From positions 1-36,830 of the forward strand of contig DATHMF010000039.1 in the NCBI GenBank assembly GCA_035487355.1: a stretch of 36,830 bases of DNA, written 5' to 3'. The DNA is from Terriglobales bacterium. Lineage in GTDB: Bacteria; Acidobacteriota; Terriglobia; Terriglobales; Acidobacteriaceae. The notes beneath the pieces are model-generated. The model had not been told where the DNA came from, searched no databases, and was given only the letters and a program-made list of their open reading frames with translations. This document shows positions 13,984 through 21,874 of the stretch, in pieces. Each line of letters opens with the position of its first letter. Within the stretch, counting starts at the first letter, position 1. The position numbers were made by a program, and so were the translations under genes.

Positions 13984-15948
13984 ATGCGCACATTCGCGAT
14001 CTTTGCTATGGTGGTCTTAATGGTCACACCCCTTCTGACGCAAAATCAAGACCAAGCTCAGGCCATCACCGATCCATTGCAGGTCACCAGCCGCAGCAAG
14101 CCCGACGTACAAAAATTTGCCCTCGACAAATTGTTCATGAGCTTTATTGTCGGCGGCACGGCCTGGTCTCCTGACGGCAAAAGCATCGCCTTCATCAGCA
14201 ACATCAGCGGACGCAGGAATCTCTGGCTCGTAGCCGCCAGTGGCGGTGCTCCGGTGCAGATCACCACCAGCGACCAGCGCCAGGCCTCGCCGGCGTGGTC
14301 TCCGGACGGCAAGTGGATCGCTTTTATCTCGGACCACGACGGCAACGAGCAGTGGGACATCTTTCTGGTCCACTCTGCCGGCGGCGAGGTCACCAACCTG
14401 ACACACACGCCCGAAATTGCTGAGACCGATCCCGCGTGGTCACCCGACGGCAAGAGCCTCGCCTATCTGGTGAAACCCAAAACTTCCCCAAATTGGGAAA
14501 TTGATGTGATGGATATCAGCACACACCAGGTGCAGCACATCACCAAAGGAACGCCGAAGCACCTGAACGTGGCGAATTTTGCCTGGTCTCCCGATGGCAG
14601 CCAGATCGCTTACACCCTGGAAAATGCCAACGGCAAAGATTCCAACATCATGATCGCCGACGTGGCCACGGGCAAAAGCAAAAACATGACCAACCACAAA
14701 GGCGACCTGCATTTTGTGGTGAACGATTGGTCACCCGACGGCAAATTTCTACTGATGACCTCCGATGCAGTCAACGGCTACCAGAACATCGGCCTCATGG
14801 AGATTGCCTCGCAGCAAATTGACTGGCTTACCACCGATAAGTGGGAGTACATGGGCGGAAATTTTTCTCCCAACGGCAAGCTGCTCACTTGGACTGCAAA
14901 CGTAGATGGCAACACCGATATCACCGTGTTTACCATCGCCAATCGCACGCCCCAGGTCCTGCCGCTCAAAAAAGGGACAAACATCCTGGGCGGCTCCGAG
15001 TCGGCATTTTCTCACGATGGCTCCCACCTTCTGGTTCACCACAACGGCGCAGATTCCCCAACCGATGTTTGGGTTTACGACTTCGCGTCTGGGCAGTCCC
15101 GCACTGTAACTCATTCCCTCGCTGCGGGCGTGCGCTCCGAAGACATGGTGGAACCGTTTCTCGTCCACTTCCCCAGCAGTGACGGCAAGTGGCAGATTTC
15201 TGCTTTCGTCTATGTTCCCTACAACCTGCAGCGCAAGCCGGAAAATCCCGCGATCGTTTATATCCACGGTGGTCCGTCCTCGCAGACGGTAAACTCGTTC
15301 GACCGTTCTATCCAATACCTGGTCAACCAGGGATACATCGTCATCGCCCCTAACTATCGTGGCTCCACCGGCTACGGCAAAGACTTTCAGGAAGCCAACT
15401 TCATGGATATGGGCGGCGGCGATCTGCAGGATAATCTGGCAGCCGCAGATTGGATCAAGAAGACGGGCTATGTTGATCCGAAGAAATTAATCATCATGGG
15501 CGGCAGCTATGGCGGATACATGACCATGATGGGCGTCACCAAGGCCCCTGACCTGTGGGCCGCGGGCGTGGCCATTGTTCCCTTCGTCAACTGGTTTACC
15601 GAGATCGAGAACGAGGATCCGCTGCTCCGTGAGATTGACCTGGCCACCATGGGCGACCCGGTAAAGGAAAAAGCCCGCTATGAAGAGCGCTCTCCCATAT
15701 TTTTTGTGGACAAGATCAAAGCCCCCTTGCTGCTGCTGGCCGGGGCCTACGATCCGCGTTGTCCTAAGTCAGAGGCGCAGCAGGTGGCCGATGCCGTACA
15801 CAAACGTGGCGGCGTAGCCGAGCTAAAAATCTACGAAGACGAAGGCCATGGCTTCGCCCGCCGCGAAAACCAGATTGACGCCTACACCCGCGTAGCGAAT
15901 TTCTTGAAAGAGCATGTGCCGCCGGCGCTGAATGCGAAAGCCAAATGA
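13984..15948 (+). CDS. secreted S9-family prolyl-oligopeptidase-type peptidase
   Basis: A 654-residue protein with a signal peptide (about 1-27). Residues 55-380 form a beta-propeller of PD40/WD40-like blades: WSPDGK-type motifs recur at 61, 105, 152, 201 and 249, with weaker copies at 295 and 343. The C-terminal alpha/beta-hydrolase domain has GGSYGG with the nucleophile Ser508, Asp590 in GAYDPR and His622 in EGHGF, the S9 triad. The YIHGGPSSQ and PNYRGSTGYG oxyanion-region motifs are typical of acylaminoacyl-peptidase/DPP-like enzymes. It should cleave short peptides in the periplasm or outside. There is no clear ribosome site before the ATG. A secreted TPR protein gene follows on the same strand. 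Confidence 0.94.
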   Translation: MRTFAIFAMVVLMVTPLLTQNQDQAQAITDPLQVTSRSKPDVQKFALDKLFMSFIVGGTAWSPDGKSIAFISNISGRRNLWLVAASGGAPVQITTSDQRQASPAWSPDGKWIAFISDHDGNEQWDIFLVHSAGGEVTNLTHTPEIAETDPAWSPDGKSLAYLVKPKTSPNWEIDVMDISTHQVQHITKGTPKHLNVANFAWSPDGSQIAYTLENANGKDSNIMIADVATGKSKNMTNHKGDLHFVVNDWSPDGKFLLMTSDAVNGYQNIGLMEIASQQIDWLTTDKWEYMGGNFSPNGKLLTWTANVDGNTDITVFTIANRTPQVLPLKKGTNILGGSESAFSHDGSHLLVHHNGADSPTDVWVYDFASGQSRTVTHSLAAGVRSEDMVEPFLVHFPSSDGKWQISAFVYVPYNLQRKPENPAIVYIHGGPSSQTVNSFDRSIQYLVNQGYIVIAPNYRGSTGYGKDFQEANFMDMGGGDLQDNLAAADWIKKTGYVDPKKLIIMGGSYGGYMTMMGVTKAPDLWAAGVAIVPFVNWFTEIENEDPLLREIDLATMGDPVKEKARYEERSPIFFVDKIKAPLLLLAGAYDPRCPKSEAQQVADAVHKRGGVAELKIYEDEGHGFARRENQIDAYTRVANFLKEHVPPALNAKAK

Positions 15949-16044
15949 ACAAAAGTGCGGGGGTTGCAAGAAAAGCAGACTGTAACGTTCCTACGAAGAA
16001 AGGATTTTCGGGTTACAATTCTCTTTCCCCCCTCGGAGTGTCCC

Positions 16045-17256
16045 ATGCACATACAGCGTCTGCTTGTAGTCACGGTTATATTCACTGCCCTCTCCCCCTT
16101 TACCGGCTTTGCGCAGTCATCGGCCAAATCTAATCCCGACGATCCCCAGCGGCAGCAAGCCATGCAGCTCTACGAACAGCACAAGCTGCCGGAGGCGGCG
16201 GCGCTGCTGGAGAAGGTTGTCGCCAGGTATCCGGAAGACGTAGTGGCGCACGAAGCCCTGGGCTCATCTCTGCTCAGCCGGGCAGCGACCTGGAACGATC
16301 CTGAGAGGAGAAAAGCTGACCGGATTCATTCCCGAGCCGAGCTGCTGCGCGCCAAGGAACTGGGCGACACCTCCGATCTTTGCAAAACTTTGCTTGCCGC
16401 AATTCCCGAGGACGGCAGCGAATCTTCGTTTTCCGACAACAAAGAGGTTGAAGCCGCCATGCAGCGCGGAGAGGCCGCTTTCGCACGCGGAGAGTTTGAG
16501 GACGCCATTGCCGGATACCAGCAGGCCCTCGCGCTCGACCCCAAACTCTATTATGCCGCCCTCGATATCGGCGACAGCTACTTTCGCCTGAAGAAAACCG
16601 AACAGGCAGGAGAGTGGTTCACCAGGGCCATACAAATCGAGCCCAACGAAGAAACCGCTTATCGTTATTGGGGTGACGCCCTCATGGCAGATGGCCAGAT
16701 GAAAGAGGCGCGCGCGAAGCTCATTGAGGGACTTGTGGCCAATCCCTATCGCCAGACTTCATGGAATGGCCTCAATAATTGGATCAGCCAGAACCATGTA
16801 AGCTACAAAGAAATTCCCATTAAGCTTCCGCAAGCCCCAACTGTAGACGCCAAAGGAAACTCAACCATCACCGTTGATCCTTCCAGTGGCAACAAAGACG
16901 ATGCCAGTGCAGCCTGGCTGACGTATTCCATGGAGAGGGTCCTTTGGCACAACGAGAAATTCGCCAAGGAGTTTCCCAAAGAAAAAACATATCGTCATTC
17001 CCTGAAAGAAGAAACCTCGGCTTTATCCACGGTGGCAACAGTATTTGAAGAGAATCAACAAAAGAAGAAACTTGAAAATCCAGATCCATCGCTAGTGTTG
17101 CTGTCGCAGATGAAAGCTGAAGGAATGCTGGAGCCTTTCGTCCTTCTGATGCATCCCGATCAGGGAATCGCACAGGACTATGCTGCCTACCAGGCCGCAC
17201 ACCGGGAAAAGTTAATACAATTTGTGGATGAATATGTTCTGCCACCAACGCCGTGA
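16045..17256 (+). CDS. secreted TPR-repeat protein
   Basis: A 403-residue protein starting at ATG 16045 with GGAG six bases before it; the frame is open further upstream but lacks a signal. Residues 1-23 are a signal peptide ending GFA-QS. Helical TPR-like pairs follow: QAMQLYEQHKLPEAAALLEKVVARYPEDVVAHEALG and the stronger tandem AFARGEFEDAIAGYQQALALDP, then EQAGEWFTRAIQIEPNEETAYRYWGDAL. The C-terminal 170 residues show no recognised domain. It is probably a periplasmic scaffold. It lies 96 bp downstream of the S9 peptidase and converges with the AAA+ gene. Confidence 0.85.
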   Translation: MHIQRLLVVTVIFTALSPFTGFAQSSAKSNPDDPQRQQAMQLYEQHKLPEAAALLEKVVARYPEDVVAHEALGSSLLSRAATWNDPERRKADRIHSRAELLRAKELGDTSDLCKTLLAAIPEDGSESSFSDNKEVEAAMQRGEAAFARGEFEDAIAGYQQALALDPKLYYAALDIGDSYFRLKKTEQAGEWFTRAIQIEPNEETAYRYWGDALMADGQMKEARAKLIEGLVANPYRQTSWNGLNNWISQNHVSYKEIPIKLPQAPTVDAKGNSTITVDPSSGNKDDASAAWLTYSMERVLWHNEKFAKEFPKEKTYRHSLKEETSALSTVATVFEENQQKKKLENPDPSLVLLSQMKAEGMLEPFVLLMHPDQGIAQDYAAYQAAHREKLIQFVDEYVLPPTP

Positions 17257-17277
17257 GCGGGAGCCCGCATCTCTAGG

Positions 17278-18972
17278 TTATTTCTGGCTGGGGCGAAACC
17301 GTTGCGGCACAAACTCCAAGTCGCTGGCCTCTTTGACCGCGATCTCAACCTGGAAGTTAAGAATTTCAAGCGGGACAGGGTTCTGATAATCCGTCAAGCA
17401 AGCGCGCAGGGCTTGCGGCGGAGTCTTGGCTTCGGTGCGCACCATGCGGTAGACCTTCACGGCGAGTGTTTCGGCCGAGCCTGGAGTCAGCATGAGGGGT
17501 AGTTGAGAATCCAATCCGGCGAATTCCTCATCTGCAATCTCCAACTGTCGCCTGCGGCACAGAGTGCGAATGAGTTCGAAGCTTTCGCGGGCCTCCGTGG
17601 TTGGGAACAGCGGTATCTTGACATCAACCCGACCCGGCCGCTTCAAATCAACTTCAATCAGATCGGGCCGGCTAGAGGCAAGAATCCAGATCAATTTGCC
17701 GCGGCTGCTGCTGCTTCCCATCTGCTCGGCGAGCATGGAATAGATGCGCCCCGAGATACCGGAATCGTCAGCGCCAGAGTCGCGACGCCCGATGGCCTGG
17801 TCGGCTTCATCCACGAAGACGTAGCAGCGGCCCAATGCGTCGAGCAGCCGGAAAATTTTCTCCAGGTTCCCTTCGGTGCTGCCCACCCACTTGTCCCTGA
17901 AATTCTTCAGTTTGACCACGGGCACGCCGGCCTCGCCCGCGAGGCACTCCACCATGAAGGTCTTTCCCGTGCCCACCGGCCCGCAAAGCAAATAGCCTTT
18001 GGGCATGGCCTGAATATCATTCTTTCTCCATAGGGCAATATCCTGGCGCAGCCACGCTTTGACCTTTTCCTGCCCGTAAATGTCGTCGAGAGTTCGGCTC
18101 GATTCCATGAACTCAATCAGGCCATTGCAGTCTTTTTCGACCAATTGCTTCTTGAGCTTCACCAAGTCATCTGGAGTAATTTTTTCTTCGGCGTGCTCTT
18201 TGGTCTTGAGCATGCTCTCCACCGCGTCCAAGGTAGAGCCTGCAAGCTGCTGCGCGATGTTCCCCAAGTCGCTCGAATATTCCTTGAGCGCGCAGGAGTA
18301 TTTGCTTCCAACCACATTCAATGCGTCGGTGAGTTCACCCGGGGAAGGCAGCGCAATTTTGATTTGCGCCGCACGTGGATTGTTGACGATCAACGGATGC
18401 AGATCGTTCAAATTTTCCGTAATCAGGAATGACGCAATCGAATGAGAGGTCAGCAGCGCTTCGCTCGACCAGTCACGGATAAGGCTGGCCAGAGCATTCA
18501 AGTCGTAATCCAGGCCTCCCTGCACCGCGGGAGCAAGCAAATCGGCGCTTTTGATGATGCAGGCAACCTGCAGGCGCTCACGGTTCAGGCGGGCCAGGTT
18601 GGCGACGTAGCGAAAGTAATAGGTCAGCTTCTCGATGGCAGCGCGCGGAGCGCTGGGCAAGGTGGGATCGCGCTGCATCTGTGGCCACTTGGAAAAGACC
18701 TCGCCACCGCGTTCTACGCGAATCCCATTCCCCAGGTCGTAGCTGAGCACAACGTCAAAGCGAGGCAGCAGCACTTCGCACAGAAATTCCACCAGGCCGG
18801 CAAGGTGCGGCGTAGATGCTGTAGGACACAGGATCTGGTCATTTACATTGCCGTAGACGATGAACTGGCTGGCAGCATTGCTCTCGTAGAGTTGGACTGC
18901 TTCGTGCGCCCACTTCGGCAACGCCGATTTTGCTGCCGCTACAGTGCTGGTGGTGGCGCCTGGTGTGCCCAT
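17278..18972 (-). CDS. AAA+ ATPase of the PspA/SBP-VWA operon
   Basis: A 564-residue cytoplasmic ATPase. The C-terminal half is a complete AAA+ module: Walker A GPVGTGKT (about 331-338), pore-loop-like KLKNFRDKWVGSTEGNLEKIF, Walker B YVFVDEAD (384-391), sensor stretch WILASSRPD and arginine fingers in LKRPGRVD. The first 220 residues look like a second, degenerate ATPase domain without Walker A (VACIIKSADLLAPA, ASFLITENLNDLHPLI), reminiscent of Ycf46-type proteins. A helical linker (about 230-295) joins them. The ATG shares its A with the TGA of the upstream gene (TGATG), with AGGAG eight bases before, so translation is coupled. A GTG one codon upstream is an alternative. It probably remodels PspA or the coiled-coil partner, by inference. 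Confidence 0.88.
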   Translation of the reverse strand: MGTPGATTSTVAAAKSALPKWAHEAVQLYESNAASQFIVYGNVNDQILCPTASTPHLAGLVEFLCEVLLPRFDVVLSYDLGNGIRVERGGEVFSKWPQMQRDPTLPSAPRAAIEKLTYYFRYVANLARLNRERLQVACIIKSADLLAPAVQGGLDYDLNALASLIRDWSSEALLTSHSIASFLITENLNDLHPLIVNNPRAAQIKIALPSPGELTDALNVVGSKYSCALKEYSSDLGNIAQQLAGSTLDAVESMLKTKEHAEEKITPDDLVKLKKQLVEKDCNGLIEFMESSRTLDDIYGQEKVKAWLRQDIALWRKNDIQAMPKGYLLCGPVGTGKTFMVECLAGEAGVPVVKLKNFRDKWVGSTEGNLEKIFRLLDALGRCYVFVDEADQAIGRRDSGADDSGISGRIYSMLAEQMGSSSSRGKLIWILASSRPDLIEVDLKRPGRVDVKIPLFPTTEARESFELIRTLCRRRQLEIADEEFAGLDSQLPLMLTPGSAETLAVKVYRMVRTEAKTPPQALRACLTDYQNPVPLEILNFQVEIAVKEASDLEFVPQRFRPSQK

Positions 18973-19796
18973 CACGCGGTCTCCTGCTGGGCTTTGATCT
19001 TAGGTTTGCCGTATTTCTGATCGAGATCGCTGATGGCAGATTCATCGTCGCCAAAAACTCCAGCCCCCAGTAAATCGCTGGCCAGTTCGATGTCCGTAGA
19101 AATCGTTTGCGGTTTGCCCTGCATGGTGGCATTTTCCAGGATCAGATCAATTTGCGCCTCAATGCGTGTGAGGTCGCTATCAATCTCTTCCAGAGATTCC
19201 TCTTTCCTGCGAATATTCACCAACCGCTTCTTAAGAATGGCCAGGGTTGCTGACTTCGACTGTCGCAGCGACTCGGTTTCATCTTTGTCATTCAGGTCGG
19301 TCTCCAGGCCGTGAATCTTCGCCTCCAGGCTCTGCTCGGTTTCATTGTTAGTCGGAGAAAGGAGATGGTATTGCGCCACCAGCAGCTTCAAATAAACCCA
19401 CTGTAGGCTCTCGAGGGCATCGCGATTGCTGTCAATGATGTAGTCTTCCATCTGCTGACTGCGGTAGACGTCGAGCACGCTGTTGCATTTCGTAGCCAGG
19501 TTGCTGACGCGCCTCCGAGACTCGGGCGAAAGTAACTGGATAAGGCCCTGCCGTTTGCTGCCGGCATCATCTTTGGCCAATTGCAGGTGCTGGGCTTCGA
19601 CGTATTTTTGAAAACGCGGATTGAAGGCCAGCGCGGTCACAAGAGTGGCCTCTACTGCCGCACCTAAAAACCAGAATGCCGGCTGAGCAAAACCCAGGAT
19701 CACGAACCCCGATGCCAAAAGAATATTGACGGGTACGCGCCCAAGTGCGGGCACATCTGCGCTAACCAGAAAGGCGGACTTGATATATCGCCACAC
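18972..19796 (-). CDS. two-TM coiled-coil membrane protein of the PspA operon
   Basis: A 274-residue protein with two adjacent hydrophobic segments at about residues 21-38 and 40-57, followed by a long charged, mostly helical region. Coiled-coil heptads are clearest at about 150-225 (ETEQSLEAKIHGLETDL, then KRLVNIRRKEESLEEID). Short positive N-terminus plus paired helices suggest both ends face the cytoplasm. The tail has acidic stretches and LDQKYGKPKIKAQQ. The start is GTG 19794-19796; an ATG 7 bases upstream is in another frame. I recognise no family. Its last base overlaps the AAA+ ATG, and PspA is 29 bp upstream. I infer a membrane anchor or adaptor for PspA and the ATPase. Confidence 0.75.
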   Translation of the reverse strand: MWRYIKSAFLVSADVPALGRVPVNILLASGFVILGFAQPAFWFLGAAVEATLVTALAFNPRFQKYVEAQHLQLAKDDAGSKRQGLIQLLSPESRRRVSNLATKCNSVLDVYRSQQMEDYIIDSNRDALESLQWVYLKLLVAQYHLLSPTNNETEQSLEAKIHGLETDLNDKDETESLRQSKSATLAILKKRLVNIRRKEESLEEIDSDLTRIEAQIDLILENATMQGKPQTISTDIELASDLLGAGVFGDDESAISDLDQKYGKPKIKAQQETA

Positions 19797-19825
19797 GCTG
19801 CATTTGTCCTAAGACCCGACTCAGG

Positions 19826-20602
19826 TTAGGCCTTCTCCGCCGTTGGTCCCATGGATTTGACCGGCTGCGCCGAACCGGATGCCCCTGAAGAAGCAGAAGC
19901 TGAAGCCGACGGCGTAGCCGGATCGAGAGCAATGCCTTCCTTGGCAGCAAAATCGGCAAGGGCCTGTTCCGCAAGAGCGTTCTGCTCTGCTTCTTTGATC
20001 TGGATGCCGGAAGTATCCAGGGAATCGCGCGCCACCCGGGCGCGGCCCGCTGCTTTCGAGCGCTCCTCTTCTACAATGTTTTGCAAACGGTCAAGCGTCT
20101 CCCCGGAGTTGCCAATGCCGGTGATCATCCCGGAAGCCATCTCCGTAAGTTCGGCCATCGCTCGCTTCATCTTGAGATCACTGATGCTCGATTTCAGGGC
20201 CTCGATCTTGCTCCTGGCCGCACTAATGGCCACATCGCGGGCTTTGACCAGGTCTTTATAGGTTTTCTCCGCCTGCTCCTGTTGGTTGCGGTTCTCTTCC
20301 AGTTCGCGCTGAACCGTCTGCAATCGCAAGGCATATTGTGCAGCGGTGTCTCGATTGCCGGCTCTCAAGTTAGCCGTCGCCTTGGCGCGCAGGTCGCGTT
20401 CATCGTTCTCAAGCTGCTTGACCTGTGAAATCAATCTTTCGCAGAGCCCGGCGTGGGACGCTAGCCCCTGGTTATACTGGCCAACCTGCTTGCGCAGATT
20501 TTCCTGTTCGACTTCGAGCAAAGCTTCGGGGTTCTGGCGCTCAAGACCAGAGATAAACAGGCTGAAAAAGCCCCTGACAAGATTTGACATTCTTTTGAAC
20601 AT
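19826..20602 (-). CDS. PspA/IM30-family membrane-remodelling protein
   Basis: A 258-residue PspA-like protein. It begins with an amphipathic helix (MFKRMSNLVRGFFSLFISGLE), then a long coiled coil rich in Gln, Glu, Arg and Lys (about 28-220), as in PspA, Vipp1 and the ESCRT-III superfamily. The C-terminal 35 residues are an Ala/Ser/Pro-rich tail not seen in core PspA. Family knowledge: PspA binds anionic, stressed membranes, oligomerises into rods and is often disassembled by AAA+ ATPases. It lies fourth from the end of the operon, between the solute-binding genes and the coiled-coil/AAA+ genes. GGGGAG stands ten bases before the ATG; a later Met (residue 5) is less likely. Confidence 0.88.
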   Translation of the reverse strand: MFKRMSNLVRGFFSLFISGLERQNPEALLEVEQENLRKQVGQYNQGLASHAGLCERLISQVKQLENDERDLRAKATANLRAGNRDTAAQYALRLQTVQRELEENRNQQEQAEKTYKDLVKARDVAISAARSKIEALKSSISDLKMKRAMAELTEMASGMITGIGNSGETLDRLQNIVEEERSKAAGRARVARDSLDTSGIQIKEAEQNALAEQALADFAAKEGIALDPATPSASASASSGASGSAQPVKSMGPTAEKA

Positions 20603-20650
20603 GGCTGTTCGCTCCCCTTCTAAAATTGTCGAAGCATCATCAGCACTACG

Positions 20651-21856
20651 TTACCGGTTGCTCTGCGTGCGCTGCCAGCTTGCTAACAGATTATTCACTA
20701 CTTCCGCCTTGGGCGGGTCACAAATCTTTTGCAGATCAACCTGCACGCCGCTGCCGGCGTACATGACAAACGGGCTTTCGGGAAACTTAACGGGCACATT
20801 TGTATTCGCCGGGCGGAAGCCATGATTCAAGGCCTCTCTCTGGATCGGCTCGGTCAGAAGAAAATCCAGGAATGTCTGGGCCGCGGTGCGCTGGTCTGAG
20901 GTGCTCCAGGGAGCATTGATGATGTAATACGGGTTCTCATTCCAGGCGTTGTATTCGGGATAGACGACCCTGAGCTGTCCCCAACGTCCTTCTGCGTTTT
21001 TTAGGTAATCAATAGCCACGCTCTCGTAGACCATCAGCGCGTCGTAAGATGAAGGTCCTTTCAAGACCATCTCTTTCATCATGTTGCCGGTGCTGTTCGA
21101 GAGGCCGCTGGTGCCGCGTTCCAGCTTCTCCAGCCAGGTCTGGAATGCCGGATCAACCACATCAGAAACACCCAGGTCTTTGGTCTTGTGCTTATACTCA
21201 TAGGCAGCCAACACAATTGTCATCAATCCAGAGTTGGATTGGTTGGGATGAGTATGGCCGAATTTGAACAGGCCCCATTCCGGATGATGCGCAATGCCAT
21301 CCCAACCGCTCTTTTCCTGCAACGCTTGGTTGATCGTATCGAGCGACATGGTCTTGTATTTTTGGGAAAAGGCCTGGTAACGTTCATCCCACATCACAAA
21401 CACCATCGGCGACAGGGCGAGCGGTTCTTCTTTGATAATAGGATTATCGTTGTACTTCACCTGCCAATCCTGCACGAAGATGTCTTTATACAAAGCGCTC
21501 GCAGGAGACCAAACGTTAATGCGCTGATCGCCCGAGACCAGCGCGTGCGCCCCCTCGAGCGAGCCCATGGGAATGAGGTTGACCTTGATGCGCTTGCCGT
21601 CGGAGGTTTTTTCAAATTCAGCGACCGCCCATTCCAGCCAGCGCTGTTTTTCCGTTCCGTAGGCAATGCCTATCTCGACCGGTGGCCCTCCCGTACCCAG
21701 CAGCGAACCGGCCTTGTTCTTTGCATCTTCAAGACCTTTCTTGCCGGTAAACAGGTAGTAGGCGCCGCCGATGCACGCGACAATAAACAGAAAGATGAAA
21801 ATCTTTCCCAGCGCAGTAAGCCGGGGGCCAGAGGACGATTTTGTTATTGGGTCCAT
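20651..21856 (-). CDS. membrane-anchored solute-binding-protein-like domain
   Basis: A 401-residue protein with one N-terminal transmembrane anchor (about 16-36) and a periplasmic type-2 solute-binding domain. It shares AYGTEKQRWLEW, INVWSPASALY and the striking FKFGHTHPNQSNSGL segment (about 197-211) with the neighbouring VWA fusion, so the two are paralogues. This one lacks the VWA domain and is tethered by a helix instead of a lipid. No permease or ATPase for ABC import is nearby, arguing against ordinary nutrient transport. It starts 18 bp after the stop of the VWA-fusion gene; only a weak GAGAG precedes the ATG. Confidence 0.82.
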   Translation of the reverse strand: MDPITKSSSGPRLTALGKIFIFLFIVACIGGAYYLFTGKKGLEDAKNKAGSLLGTGGPPVEIGIAYGTEKQRWLEWAVAEFEKTSDGKRIKVNLIPMGSLEGAHALVSGDQRINVWSPASALYKDIFVQDWQVKYNDNPIIKEEPLALSPMVFVMWDERYQAFSQKYKTMSLDTINQALQEKSGWDGIAHHPEWGLFKFGHTHPNQSNSGLMTIVLAAYEYKHKTKDLGVSDVVDPAFQTWLEKLERGTSGLSNSTGNMMKEMVLKGPSSYDALMVYESVAIDYLKNAEGRWGQLRVVYPEYNAWNENPYYIINAPWSTSDQRTAAQTFLDFLLTEPIQREALNHGFRPANTNVPVKFPESPFVMYAGSGVQVDLQKICDPPKAEVVNNLLASWQRTQSNR

Positions 21857-21874
21857 GTTCTCTCGATCTGCGAT

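Noticed and set aside
17257..17268. GCGGG-AG-CCCGC hairpin between the convergent TPR and AAA+ genes
   Set aside because: The loop is only two bases and no U-tract follows on either strand, so I do not call it a terminator.
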